The translations under genes and the position numbers were made by a program. From assembly GCA_038327195.1 (NCBI GenBank), contig JBBQKU010000008.1:89412-153411 (forward strand): 64,000 nt of DNA, read 5' to 3'. Below are positions 26,034 through 35,426 of the stretch, in pieces (position 1 is the stretch's first letter; each line of letters opens with the position of its first letter). The notes beneath the pieces are model-generated. The model was not told the origin of the DNA. It saw only the letters and a program-made list of their open reading frames with translations, and did not search any database. The DNA comes from UBA4416 sp038327195. GTDB taxonomy: Bacteria; Bacteroidota; Bacteroidia; B-17B0; Aurantibacillaceae.

Positions 26034-27809
26034 TTAGAATGGAACAAACGTTAAGCCAACCATAAAATTGAAACGTTGGCTAGGATATTTTTCCCAACGG
26101 TAATACCTCATATTTGCTATGTTATTAAAGTTAGCGAAAAAAGACAACATTTTGCTATAACGATACTCAACGCCTAAACTAATATCTCCTACACTTTTTA
26201 GTAATTTAGGTTCGGTTATATATACTGAATCTTTCTTTACTTGTGTTAACGCAAATTGATCGCCTATTACATAAACATCTGCTTTTAAAATAATTTTACT
26301 TTTTAAATTGTAAATTCCTGAAAATGTTAAGTCGAAGCTTGGTTTATGGTATGCTTGGGTTAAGTTTTGAGGTTTGTATAGATTATAATTTCCTTTTGCT
26401 AATAGATGGATTTTTTCTTTGAACTGGTATTTTATTTGTCCAGATGCATTAAAATAGCTTGTGTTGTCATAGATAACTTTAAATTTATTATCTAGTGTAG
26501 TTACATCTTTATAATCTATCACAAAGAAGTGCATACTATCAATTTGGCTGTAACTTGCCTTTACATCGTATCCTAATTTTGAACTTAGATTTCCTTTTAA
26601 ACCACCAAATATATTAAACTTGGTATTTGTATTTCTATAATTGATGGTTGATTTAATAAATGGATTTTCAGATGATAGACTTCTTAACGAATTTTTTTGT
26701 AACCCACCATTAATTCCAGCATAAGGAATAATGATACTTTCATATACGTCGTATTGAGCATTCAATTGAGGATAAACATAAAATTTGCCTGACCCAACAT
26801 TACTCATTACATCAAGGACTACAGCCAATCCAATATCTGCTTTCCATTTATTTTTATGAGCTTCAAAATATGGGTTCAACTTTACAATCACATCGTTCAA
26901 CGTATCGTTAGGAAGTTTGTGATTATAATAATCAGCATCAAACTTCACGAACAGTCTTTCTTTTTGAATGAATGTATTGAACACAGTATTCAATTTAATA
27001 TTATTTTCCGAAACATTGTAAAGGTCACTTAGGTTATAATAAGCAAGTTTTACTTGATGATTTATTTTTGTGCTATCCGTAAAATGGCTTTGAAGTTTTA
27101 CAACTGGTTCAAATAATTGATAGCGTTGCTTAGTATAATCCTTAGTCAATTTATTTTCGGAAGTATCATAGCCATAAAAATGACTCACATTTCTTTTGTA
27201 ATTGAACTCACCGATCAAAGTATGTTTTTTATAAAACTTCTTCGCAAATAATTCGCCTTCATTATCACTAAAGCCACTATAGCCAACTTCTTTTAATTGC
27301 GATGAAGAAGATAAATGTTTAAAGTGAACGCCGTATGCAACATCGCGAGTTCTTAAACTATTTATCCATAATTCACCATAAGGTGTTGTGTAATTACCCA
27401 TGCCGATTTTTAAAAGCGATCGATATAATTTTGCCAAAGGTTCGTTTTGCATTTTAGCTGCATCAATAGGAATAACTTCATATTTACCAACTAATGGTGT
27501 TGATGAAATTCCATAATTAATATTCGTGATTTTATTAGTGGTGTCTTTAATGTCTGGTAAATCATTAAGCTTAACGGCATCTTTTATGGTTGGTTGAAAC
27601 GTACTTGTAATCGTGTAATTTTGAGTAGTTCCTATTTGTTGAGCTAAAGCTGTGAAAAGATATCCTAAGACTAATAGCGCTACAAAAAACCACTGCAATT
27701 TTTTGATGCGTTTTTTATGCAAAGTTTGTTCTTGTTCAAAAACATATGCATTGCCATATTTGGTTGACGACAAAGTTGTTTTGCTATTATAATTTTTTAA
27801 TTCTTTCAT
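26034..27809 (-). CDS. Outer membrane beta-barrel protein paired with TPR protein
   Basis: This 591-residue protein has a membrane/signal segment (LQWFFVALLVLGYLFTALAQ, residues 39-58). A periplasmic stretch with FQPTIKDAVKLNDLP resembles a TonB-box-like or plug-less start, and alternating beta strands run to a terminal phenylalanine (GLTFVPF), as in outer-membrane barrels. Such proteins are often annotated as TonB-dependent receptors, but no plug domain is visible. The ATG at 27809 gives an unusual 36-residue charged segment before the signal; a TTG at 27722 would give a normal signal peptide. It lies 29 bases after the large TPR gene, an association I recall from other Bacteroidota, and probably shares its operon. 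Confidence 0.7.
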   Translation of the reverse strand: MKELKNYNSKTTLSSTKYGNAYVFEQEQTLHKKRIKKLQWFFVALLVLGYLFTALAQQIGTTQNYTITSTFQPTIKDAVKLNDLPDIKDTTNKITNINYGISSTPLVGKYEVIPIDAAKMQNEPLAKLYRSLLKIGMGNYTTPYGELWINSLRTRDVAYGVHFKHLSSSSQLKEVGYSGFSDNEGELFAKKFYKKHTLIGEFNYKRNVSHFYGYDTSENKLTKDYTKQRYQLFEPVVKLQSHFTDSTKINHQVKLAYYNLSDLYNVSENNIKLNTVFNTFIQKERLFVKFDADYYNHKLPNDTLNDVIVKLNPYFEAHKNKWKADIGLAVVLDVMSNVGSGKFYVYPQLNAQYDVYESIIIPYAGINGGLQKNSLRSLSSENPFIKSTINYRNTNTKFNIFGGLKGNLSSKLGYDVKASYSQIDSMHFFVIDYKDVTTLDNKFKVIYDNTSYFNASGQIKYQFKEKIHLLAKGNYNLYKPQNLTQAYHKPSFDLTFSGIYNLKSKIILKADVYVIGDQFALTQVKKDSVYITEPKLLKSVGDISLGVEYRYSKMLSFFANFNNIANMRYYRWEKYPSQRFNFMVGLTFVPF

Positions 27810-27838
27810 GTGAGTTGAATTCGATTATTTTCAGTTTT

Positions 27839-30800
27839 TTAATTATCTTTTTTTTCTTCAGCCTTCAATTTTTCTTTTTGAGCATCATATAATTGATCAA
27901 ATAAATCCTTGTCTTTGTTTTCTGTTTTAAATTCAATCTTCATATCGTTTGAATTAGGTTGAGTTTCTTGAATTGTTTTAGCGTTTTTCTTAGCTTTTAT
28001 TTTTGCTAATTTCATTGTAGCTTCATCAGTATATTCTTGTTTTTGTTTTGCATCAATTATAGTTTGTAGCATTAATTCTGCATCTGCATCATCTCCTTTT
28101 TCAATATAAGAATCAGCTAAAAGTAATAGGCCTTTTGTATTCCAATCATCATTTGAATAGTTGTAACTAATTAAACTATTAATTGTTTTTTCAACCTGAG
28201 AATAATCTTGCTTTGTAAAATGAATTTTCGCAATATGATATAATGCTTCAGCTCCAGTTATGTTTTTTGAATTTTTATAAATAGCTTTAAATTCAATCAT
28301 TGCATCATCAAATCGCTGTAACTCAAATAGAGATTTCGCTTTGTCGTATTTGGCCTCATTCATTTGTTGAGGCGAAATCTTATCAGTGTTTAATACTTTA
28401 TTGGCATTTTCCAATGCGATTTCATATTTCTTACTTTCAAAAGCACAACGCATCGCACCAATTCTTCCAGCCAATTTATTCGAAGGTGTTTCGGCTAAAT
28501 CTTCTAATTTTATATAGAGAGGTAATGCTTCTTCGTAATTTTTATTTTTAAATAAAATATAAGAAGATTTTAATAATGCTGTTTCAGAATAAATGCCCCT
28601 TGCTTTATTATTAATATATTGATATGATGGAAGTGCTTTTTCATACAATAGTTTGCTATAAGCGCATTCTGCAAAACAATAGTGTGATTCTGAAATATAT
28701 TTTCCATCAGGATATTTAGAAATGTAGCTTTCAAATTTTTGCATGGCAACCTCATAGTTTTTCTCATTGTAATAAGCGTCTCTGGCTGCTTCATATAATG
28801 AGGACTCTAAAACACTTGTATTTAGAGGATTTCCTATGGTTTTGAAATATTCTTCAAGACCTGCTATATCTTTTTTAGCTTCAAATATTTTTTTAATATA
28901 TTCTAATGCTTCCTTTGATTCTGAACTTTTGGAGTCTTTTTTTACGATTTTATCAAAGTATTCAAACGCTTTTTCGTCATTGTTTTTATTATAATAAATT
29001 AAACCTATGCCAGCTAATGATGGATTTACATAAGATGAATTTGGGAAATCCGTTAAAATTTTCTGATAGTAGGTTAATCCATTTTCATCATCTTTTAAAT
29101 CTTTATAATAAGTTTCTGCAGTCTCAAATACGGATGATACGACATAATTTGATTTTGGGAATTTAATAGTTAAAGCTTTTAAATCATTTACTTTTTCTTT
29201 ATTGTTTTTTAAGAGACCACTACACAAAGCCTTTTGATACATGCAATAATCTACGTCTATGGCATTAAGTGCTATAGCTGTTTCGTAAAAGTCTGCAGCT
29301 TGTGGGTAGACGTTGGTCATAAAATAACTGTCGGCAGTTCTTACATTTGCATCTGCTATTTTTTTGACATCATATTTGTTCTTGCTTAATAAAAATTTTC
29401 GGAACGAAATATTTGCATTTTCATAATCCTTTTTATTTTTTTGTTGAAAATAGGCATATCCAATATTATAATTTGACAATTCATATTCTTTTAAACTGAA
29501 AGCTCCTTCGTTTAATTGAAAGTTTTTCCATGTTTCTAATGCTGTTACATAATCTTTTTTAATATATGAAATATCGCCAAGCCAATATAAAGAAAGCGCA
29601 TTGTAAGTTTTATCGAAATTTATTGATAATGATTTTTTAAAATATCTATTTGCACTATCTAATAAAGAATTATTAAAATATTCAACCCCTTTAAAATAAA
29701 TTAATTTTTGATAAGTAATTTTCAAAATCGGATCTAGTGGCTGTATTTTCTCGATAGATGCTATTGCTTGACTATAATTTTTTGTAGTGGAATATACATT
29801 TACTAAATAATTATATGCTTCGGCCTTTTTTGGTGAAGATGGATATGTTGTTATGTATTTTTGAAACGCTAAAACGGCATCATTATAAGGCGCAAACGAT
29901 AATTCGTAACATAGTTTAGCGTAACTGTATAAGGCATCTTCTTGAATTTTTAAATCAAAATCCATCATGCTTGCAGCATAAAATGCATTACGCGCTTTAT
30001 TTTTATTGCTCGTTTGAATGTGACAATCTGCTAAATGATACCAAGCACTTTGTGCTAAACTATCTTTATTTTCAACAGCTTTATCAAAGTATTGAATTGC
30101 GTTTTTATAATCTTTAATTTGGTAATAGCAATATCCAAGTTCGTAGTTTCCTTGCGCATTAAAACCGCCAACTGTTGCTGCTTTTTTAAAATAAGTTAAA
30201 GCATTTCCAAAATCTTTCAAGTTAAAGTATGACTCTCCAATCATACGATTTATTTCACTTTCTTTTTGAACATGAGAAGTATCTTGCAAGAGTGCAGGAG
30301 CATTTTTTACTACTTCCGTAAACTTACCTTGTATAAAATAAATTTGTGTAATGTAATATGGCACAACTGTTCCAAAAGTTTCATTAGGTAATAATCTGGT
30401 AAAACCAGTTAAAGCGGTTTCATAATTTTTTTCTTGATAGGCAATATGCGAATAATAGTAGTTGGCTGGATGAGCATATTTATTATCAACGTCCTTTATT
30501 TCAAATAAATCTAATTTTGCTTTTTCATTATTTTTTTCTGAAAAATAACTATAACCTCTTTTAAAATAGAGTTCTGCCAAATCTTCTTTACTTAAATCAT
30601 AGATATCTACTTTTTCTAAATATTTAATAGTTTCATCATATTTCTTTTTTCTAAAATTTGATTTTCCTAAATAAAAATAGGCATTTTTCAATTTATTACT
30701 TTCGGGATGTTGTTCAATAAATTGTTTCATTTGCCATTCTCCATCTTTGTGAAATAGCTCTATTCCACATGCAGAAGCATAATATTGAGCATCTGTTTTT

Positions 30801-30997
30801 AATACTCTATTTTCAGAGTTCGACTGCATAAAATCCATAAAAGATTTTTGCGCTGCTGTATATTGTTTTTTGTCAAACAGTTCTAAGCCTGTTTTATATA
30901 ATAGGTCTTTATCTAAATACACTTGTGTTTTCTGCCCAAAAACCACACTTGTAAAGCATAAGAGGAGTGCTACAGAAATTATTTTTTTAATATTCAT
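27839..30997 (-). CDS. Large periplasmic tetratricopeptide repeat protein
   Basis: The protein has about 1052 residues, with signal peptide MNIKKIISVALLLCFTSVVFGQ. The start is set at the ATG at 30997, since the upstream codons precede the signal. Nearly the whole length consists of TPR units of the Sel1/YbgF-like kind, for example YFYLGKSNFRKKKYDETIKY, ELGYCYYQIKDYKNAIQYFD and ALYHIAKIHFTKQDYSQVEK. A charged Lys/Glu-rich tail (about 1010-1052) follows. It should act as a scaffold in the periplasm. Its gene is followed by the beta-barrel gene, suggesting that the two proteins form a complex at the outer membrane (inference). Lack of a lipobox separates it from PorW-type lipoproteins. Confidence 0.8.
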   Translation of the reverse strand: MNIKKIISVALLLCFTSVVFGQKTQVYLDKDLLYKTGLELFDKKQYTAAQKSFMDFMQSNSENRVLKTDAQYYASACGIELFHKDGEWQMKQFIEQHPESNKLKNAYFYLGKSNFRKKKYDETIKYLEKVDIYDLSKEDLAELYFKRGYSYFSEKNNEKAKLDLFEIKDVDNKYAHPANYYYSHIAYQEKNYETALTGFTRLLPNETFGTVVPYYITQIYFIQGKFTEVVKNAPALLQDTSHVQKESEINRMIGESYFNLKDFGNALTYFKKAATVGGFNAQGNYELGYCYYQIKDYKNAIQYFDKAVENKDSLAQSAWYHLADCHIQTSNKNKARNAFYAASMMDFDLKIQEDALYSYAKLCYELSFAPYNDAVLAFQKYITTYPSSPKKAEAYNYLVNVYSTTKNYSQAIASIEKIQPLDPILKITYQKLIYFKGVEYFNNSLLDSANRYFKKSLSINFDKTYNALSLYWLGDISYIKKDYVTALETWKNFQLNEGAFSLKEYELSNYNIGYAYFQQKNKKDYENANISFRKFLLSKNKYDVKKIADANVRTADSYFMTNVYPQAADFYETAIALNAIDVDYCMYQKALCSGLLKNNKEKVNDLKALTIKFPKSNYVVSSVFETAETYYKDLKDDENGLTYYQKILTDFPNSSYVNPSLAGIGLIYYNKNNDEKAFEYFDKIVKKDSKSSESKEALEYIKKIFEAKKDIAGLEEYFKTIGNPLNTSVLESSLYEAARDAYYNEKNYEVAMQKFESYISKYPDGKYISESHYCFAECAYSKLLYEKALPSYQYINNKARGIYSETALLKSSYILFKNKNYEEALPLYIKLEDLAETPSNKLAGRIGAMRCAFESKKYEIALENANKVLNTDKISPQQMNEAKYDKAKSLFELQRFDDAMIEFKAIYKNSKNITGAEALYHIAKIHFTKQDYSQVEKTINSLISYNYSNDDWNTKGLLLLADSYIEKGDDADAELMLQTIIDAKQKQEYTDEATMKLAKIKAKKNAKTIQETQPNSNDMKIEFKTENKDKDLFDQLYDAQKEKLKAEEKKDN

Positions 30998-31201
30998 ACT
31001 GTTATAACGCATTTTATAATATTTAGTCAATACTAATTTTGTTCAATTATTATATTGAAAATTTTTGTTTTTTGAGATGTCTAAATTTAGTTTTATCTCA
31101 AACTCGCTTAACATGTTGATTTTGTAGTTATTAACCCAAGGATGTTAAAACTTGACTACTTATATTTTCATATCAAAATAATAACTCATTACTTTAGTTT
31201 A

Positions 31202-31882
31202 ATGATTAATGATGCTGTAATAGAGTTTAAAAACGCTACAATTTTCCAAGGCGATGTGCCAGTAATTTCTGATTTAAACCTTGCTTTAAATAAGGGCGAA
31301 TTTGTTTATTTGCTTGGAAAAACAGGAAGTGGCAAAAGTAGTTTATTAAAAACAATTTATGGAGATTTAACCTTAACGCAAGGTACAGGTGAGGTTTCGG
31401 GCTTTAAGCTACACCAATTAAAACGGAAGGAAATTCCATTTTTAAGACGAAAATTAGGAATCGTTTTTCAAGATTTTCAGTTATTAAGCGACCGAAATGT
31501 ATTTGAAAACTTACGTTTTGTGATGAAAGCTACAGGTTGGGAAGATGAGTTGAAAATTAAAATGCGTGTGAAAGATGTATTATCAAAAGTTGGCTTAGAG
31601 AATAAAGAAACATCAATGTCTTACCAATTATCTGGTGGTGAGCAGCAAAGAATAAGCATTGCAAGAGCTTTAATAAATGACCCTGAAATTATATTAGCTG
31701 ATGAACCAACAGGGAATTTAGATCCTGAAACATCAGAAGAAATTATGAAGTTATTGTTGGATATTAGTAAACAAGGGCGTTGTATTTTATTCGCAACGCA
31801 TGATTTGTTATTGTATAGTAAATTTCCTGCACGCACTTTAATGTGCGAAAACAACCGAATAGCTGATAGCGTGAAGTTGTAG
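31202..31882 (+). CDS. ftsE: FtsE-like ABC transporter ATP-binding protein
   Basis: This is a 226-residue ABC ATPase. Walker A is LLGKTGSGKSS, the Q-loop is VFQDFQLL, the signature is LSGGEQQRISIARAL, Walker B is IILADEPTGNLDPE, and the switch histidine is in LFATHD. Length and the DRNVFENLRFV segment fit the FtsE/LolD group, and the best fit is Bacteroidota FtsE, which works with FtsX in cell division and peptidoglycan hydrolase control. ftsX is not adjacent. The ATG at 31202 gives the family start; an upstream in-frame ATG would add twenty hydrophobic residues. It is not obviously CcmA, although it is the only ABC ATPase in the window. Confidence 0.8.
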   Translation: MINDAVIEFKNATIFQGDVPVISDLNLALNKGEFVYLLGKTGSGKSSLLKTIYGDLTLTQGTGEVSGFKLHQLKRKEIPFLRRKLGIVFQDFQLLSDRNVFENLRFVMKATGWEDELKIKMRVKDVLSKVGLENKETSMSYQLSGGEQQRISIARALINDPEIILADEPTGNLDPETSEEIMKLLLDISKQGRCILFATHDLLLYSKFPARTLMCENNRIADSVKL

Positions 31883-31914
31883 GGGAATTGTATAGAGGTT
31901 ATGTTTCAAAAAAA

Positions 31915-31954
31915 TCAGCTAAAATAATATATTAATGAAAAGAAATTTAGCTGA
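31915..31954. repeat. Perfect 9-bp inverted repeat spanning a start codon
   Basis: TCAGCTAAA at 31915-31923 is mirrored by TTTAGCTGA at 31946-31954, with a 22-base spacer that holds the ATG (31935) of the orphan gene. It could be an operator or an mRNA stem that hides the initiation region. Part of it is coding (residues LAE). Chance occurrence cannot be excluded. Confidence 0.45.
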
Positions 31955-32333
31955 AAGCAAAAATTATAAAGTCATATCAGAATTCGAAATGGTTTCTCTT
32001 ATCTTTAAGGCAAAAGATCGTGAGCCAGTATATATAGGAGACTTTTATGGTAATCCTGATTCAGCAATAATTTCTAATGACGAAAGATTTGTTGCAATTG
32101 CTGGTTGTGGACTTATTATTTATAATCTTCATGAGCCATTTGATGATTATTTTGGAGTTGCGAATACTAATCAATATTTTGTACTTAATAATTCAGAACC
32201 AAATATATGGTGGACAAGTAATTTACATCAATCACTAGAAGATGTCGAAGCGAAATTCTTTCGCTTTTCGATAAAAACAAATATTTATAGATTTGACACA
32301 ACAACGAACATAGTTGAGGAAATCAGCGTATAA
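31935..32333 (+). CDS. Hypothetical cytosolic protein, 132 residues
   Basis: I do not recognise this protein. It has no signal peptide, membrane segment or metal motif. It starts MKRNLAESKNYKV and is rich in beta-type residues, with PVYIGDFYGNPDSAIISNDE and FVAIAGCGLIIYNLHEPFDD. It also has a tryptophan pair in EPNIWWTSN and ends TNIVEEISV. The compact acidic beta-rich build with a GxGLIIY core is reminiscent of immunity-type or propeller-blade proteins, but this is only an impression. It follows ftsE by 52 bases on the same strand, and a 9-bp inverted repeat brackets its start. Between it and metF lie 160 bases with no gene I can support. Confidence 0.6.
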   Translation: MKRNLAESKNYKVISEFEMVSLIFKAKDREPVYIGDFYGNPDSAIISNDERFVAIAGCGLIIYNLHEPFDDYFGVANTNQYFVLNNSEPNIWWTSNLHQSLEDVEAKFFRFSIKTNIYRFDTTTNIVEEISV

Positions 32334-32493
32334 ATTTCCATACTTATAAATAAAAAGGAGATGAGACAAATAGAAATAGTAGCCCAAACTAAGCAATTAA
32401 TTTAGCTGGTAAAAAGACATTGCTTTTGATTGATGGTGTAAATAATATCTGACTGTTTAATTCAATTTATCTTTCAAATTCAATAAAACCAAA

Positions 32494-33447
32494 TTAAAAA
32501 ACTTCTTTTGCAACGCGTTTAGTGCTATCAGAAGTACCCATTGTGTAATAATGCAAGCAAGGCACGTTGGCTTTTTTTAATTCTTGAGATTGTTGGATAC
32601 ACCATTTAATGCCAACTTCTTTTACCGCTTTATCGTCTTTGCATTTTTCTAATTCAATAAATAAATCTTGTGGCAAATCAATATGAAAAATTTTAGGTAA
32701 GGCAATTAACTGCGAGCGTGAGCTTAGTATTTTTAATCCTGGAATTATAGGTACATTAATGCCGTTTTTGCGACATAAATCAACAAACTCAAAATACTTT
32801 TTATTGTCAAAAAACATTTGTGTTACAATGTAATCAGCACCTGCATCAACTTTAGCTTTTAACCAATTCATATCACTATATAAATTTGGAGCTTCAAAAT
32901 GTTTTTCTGGATAACCAGCTATTCCCATACAAAAATTTGTTGGCGAAGCATCCTTCATTTCGTCATCTAAATAAATGCCACTATTCATATCCTTTACTTG
33001 TTTAACTAAATCAAGTGCGTAGTTATGCCCGCCTGGCTCAGGTATGAAGTGAGACTCGGTTTTAATGCTATCGCCACGTAAAACGAGTACATTATCAATA
33101 CCTAAAAATTGTAAATCAATTAATGCATTTTCAGTTTCTTCGCGAGTAAAACCACCACAAATAATATGAGGAACTGCTTCAACATTATACCTATTCATAA
33201 TAGCAGCACAAATACCAACAGTGCCTGGACGTTTACGAATACTTACTTTTTCTAAATAGCCACCATCACGTTTTTTGTAAATATATTCTTCACGATGATA
33301 GGTAACGTCAACAAATGCAGGTTTAAATTCCATTAATGGATCAATTCCATCAAAAATTGAATGAATACTTTTTCCTTTTAAAGGAGGAAGTATTTCAATA
33401 GAAAATAAAGTGTCTTTTGCTGATTTTAAGTGTTCAGTAATTTTCAT
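32494..33447 (-). CDS. metF: 5,10-Methylenetetrahydrofolate reductase
   Basis: This 317-residue flavin-dependent TIM barrel reduces methylenetetrahydrofolate to 5-methyltetrahydrofolate for methionine synthesis. The visible family signatures are FSIEILPPLKGKS at the N-terminus (with the catalytic Glu region), FVDVTYHREEY, VLVLRGDS near residue 130, CMGIAGYPEKHFEAPN, GADYIVTQMFFDNKKYFEF and VPIIPGLKIL. The ATG start at 33447 is clear. It stands alone, with no metH or metE in the window. The 167 bases upstream show no recognisable SAM or cobalamin riboswitch; they contain a short open fragment described separately. Confidence 0.93.
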   Translation of the reverse strand: MKITEHLKSAKDTLFSIEILPPLKGKSIHSIFDGIDPLMEFKPAFVDVTYHREEYIYKKRDGGYLEKVSIRKRPGTVGICAAIMNRYNVEAVPHIICGGFTREETENALIDLQFLGIDNVLVLRGDSIKTESHFIPEPGGHNYALDLVKQVKDMNSGIYLDDEMKDASPTNFCMGIAGYPEKHFEAPNLYSDMNWLKAKVDAGADYIVTQMFFDNKKYFEFVDLCRKNGINVPIIPGLKILSSRSQLIALPKIFHIDLPQDLFIELEKCKDDKAVKEVGIKWCIQQSQELKKANVPCLHYYTMGTSDSTKRVAKEVF

Positions 33448-33482
33448 AAAATATAATAAAGCGTAAATGTAATTAATTTATA

Positions 33483-33599
33483 TTAATTGTTATTTATCAC
33501 CTGTCCAAAAACTTTAAGTGCTTGTCTGTAAGATTCAATTTTGAGGCTTTCGTAGTCAATAAATTTTTTTTGACAAGCATAACGAAAAAAGTAGAGTTT
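33483..33599 (-). other. Startless open fragment, possible gene remnant
   Basis: A minus-strand frame runs 38 codons from a TGA to a TAA without an ATG. Its translation contains CQKKFIDYESLKIESYRQ followed by ALKVFGQV, which has protein-like composition and reads as an amphipathic helical segment. It lies between the TIM44-like gene and metF. It may be the eroded end of a lost gene, or chance in AT-rich DNA; I cannot name a parent family. Confidence 0.25.
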
Positions 33600-33614
33600 T
33601 CAGGCAGTCACTAT

Positions 33615-35423
33615 TTAATTCATTGATTCCGCCTCTAATAAAACAGCCTTTTCTTTTTCATTAAAATCGCCATCAGCATTGGCAATTTTATTCATTAATT
33701 TTAAAATTTTTGTTCTTTGCTTTTCTTCTTTAGGCATTTTTAAAGCTAATCCACTACTTTTTACCTGATCAAATAATTCCGTTATTTTTTTAGAATTATA
33801 GCCCATTTGTTTAGCAGTTGCAATTAAAAAGTCTCTTTCTTCGTCTTGTATCATTCCATCTGCACAAGCAACAACCATCATGTTATTTAAAGCATAATCT
33901 CTAATATCTAAGTCGTTATCGCCTAATTTATTTTCTTGCTTATTAGAGTTTATGCCACCTTCAAAACCTTGTTTAAATGCCAGATATTCTTCTTGAGATA
34001 ATAAATTTTCTACTATCCAATCTTTGCTATTATCATTCAATGCAGAATCACAAAACTTACAGGTTAGTTGTAATGAATCTTCTACTGGCGCACCGCAATT
34101 AGAACAGTTATGAGCCATTGCACTGTATTTATTCGAAACAATTTTTTTTGATCTACTTAAAATTAAATAATCATTACTTGTAATTGGTGATGCATTAATG
34201 AGTTGTAAATCATTGTTTTGAATACTTACTTTTTGTGTGACACAGGTAATAGAAAGAGCGGCCAACATAGAGGTTGGATTTTCATATATATTTATAAGAG
34301 ATACATCTTTTATAAATAAGCGATTGTATAAATAGGATTGTTTGAATTTTGTTTTTGAAGTTTCGGTAAATTCATTTGAGCAAAAACGAGCAACCCTTTT
34401 TTGATCGGATAGCGCAAAGGCAACTTTTAATTGTAAATAAGAATTAGAGGCCTTGTCTTCTATGTATTGCGGCGAAAATTCCGAAGAAGAAAGTCCTTTT
34501 TGTTTTAAACGTTCGTAAAAGTTTTTTCTATTTTTTAATTGCCCATAGTTTGATGCAAATTCTTCGGCTTGCGTTATTTCAGAAAGTACCCAATCATAAT
34601 CACCATTATTAATTTGCGTTCCACAACTTGGACATTTACTTATTTCTCCAAGTTTATTTTGTATTGAATCGCCACAATTAGGGCAATTAGGCGAATTAAA
34701 TATATCAGCTTTTGTTATGGCATTTATTTTTTTGACAAATGTCCAATACTCAGTAAAAGTTTCCTGGCCACCACTATTAAGTTGGCTATATTTTTTAGAC
34801 GTAAAATAATCAGTAATACTTGCAGTAATACTCACGTGCAAAATATAAAAATTACTATCATTTTCAGCGGCCACAATTCTTAAATCTTCAATATGAATGT
34901 CACTAACTTCATTAGTTTGTTCAAGTGCGCGCATCATTATAAATTGAGCTTCAAACCTCTGATAAACACCATCTGATATAAACTGACGAACGCTACTTAA
35001 ATTTTGTAGTTGCCATGCTTCTTGAATTTTCAAAAATGCGGTTTCAGCTTTTTGGTAAAACTCAGATTGGTTAAAATTTGGAATTGTTGCGGTCAATTCA
35101 GCAACATTTTCATCATCATCAAACTTTTGATTAATGTTTGATAAGCTGTTATAAGTAGAACTTTGTTGTTTATTTTTTGCGAACCAATAAACTAAAGCTA
35201 TGATTGCAATAATTACTATAATATTTAGCGGAAACGGAAGTAGCCATATTAATCGAAATATTAGATAAACAATTCCTGCTATTCCATCTCCACCTCCAGA
35301 ATGACCGCCGTTTCCTCCACCTCCAGCGCGGGCAAGAGCATCAAAAGAAATAAATAATAAGCAATAAAATATAAAAAAATTTAATTTTTTTAAAAGCTTT
35401 GAGTAGTTTATTGAAGACATCAT
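33615..35423 (-). CDS. TIM44-like / zinc ribbon / TerB-like membrane protein
   Basis: This 602-residue protein has an N-terminal hydrophobic signal or helix (13-30), a glycine-rich linker (33-48) and a second hydrophobic region (about 50-82). A TIM44-like domain (about 118-240, FYQKAETAFLKIQEAWQ) is followed by zinc ribbon 1 (Cys247, 250, 264, 267). A second TIM44-like segment (about 280-435, FYERLKQKGL onward) is followed by a second zinc ribbon (CSNCGAPVEDS and CKFC, about 441-460). The C-terminal TerB-like helical domain (about 520-600) has VACADGMIQDEERDFLIA and ANADGDFNEKEKAVL. The two adjacent ATG codons make the start uncertain by one residue. It overlaps none of its neighbours; the outer-membrane protein gene ends three bases upstream. 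Membrane-bound lipid or protein handling is possible, but no function is established. Confidence 0.78.
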   Translation of the reverse strand: MMSSINYSKLLKKLNFFIFYCLLFISFDALARAGGGGNGGHSGGGDGIAGIVYLIFRLIWLLPFPLNIIVIIAIIALVYWFAKNKQQSSTYNSLSNINQKFDDDENVAELTATIPNFNQSEFYQKAETAFLKIQEAWQLQNLSSVRQFISDGVYQRFEAQFIMMRALEQTNEVSDIHIEDLRIVAAENDSNFYILHVSITASITDYFTSKKYSQLNSGGQETFTEYWTFVKKINAITKADIFNSPNCPNCGDSIQNKLGEISKCPSCGTQINNGDYDWVLSEITQAEEFASNYGQLKNRKNFYERLKQKGLSSSEFSPQYIEDKASNSYLQLKVAFALSDQKRVARFCSNEFTETSKTKFKQSYLYNRLFIKDVSLINIYENPTSMLAALSITCVTQKVSIQNNDLQLINASPITSNDYLILSRSKKIVSNKYSAMAHNCSNCGAPVEDSLQLTCKFCDSALNDNSKDWIVENLLSQEEYLAFKQGFEGGINSNKQENKLGDNDLDIRDYALNNMMVVACADGMIQDEERDFLIATAKQMGYNSKKITELFDQVKSSGLALKMPKEEKQRTKILKLMNKIANADGDFNEKEKAVLLEAESMN

Positions 35424-35426
35424 GTT

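Noticed and set aside
31202..31882. The ABC ATPase as CcmA
   Set aside because: Its length and segments fit FtsE/LolD better, it is nine kilobases from ccmB on the opposite strand, and no heme-export context is present.
32361..32405. A 14-codon frame preceded by AAGGAG
   Set aside because: The AAGGAG abuts the ATG with no spacing, and genes in this lineage rarely use such sites. The peptide is too short to support.
33448..33614. A possible SAM or cobalamin riboswitch upstream of metF
   Set aside because: I found no conserved riboswitch core or paired elements; the gap instead holds a short open fragment and the end of the TIM44-like gene.
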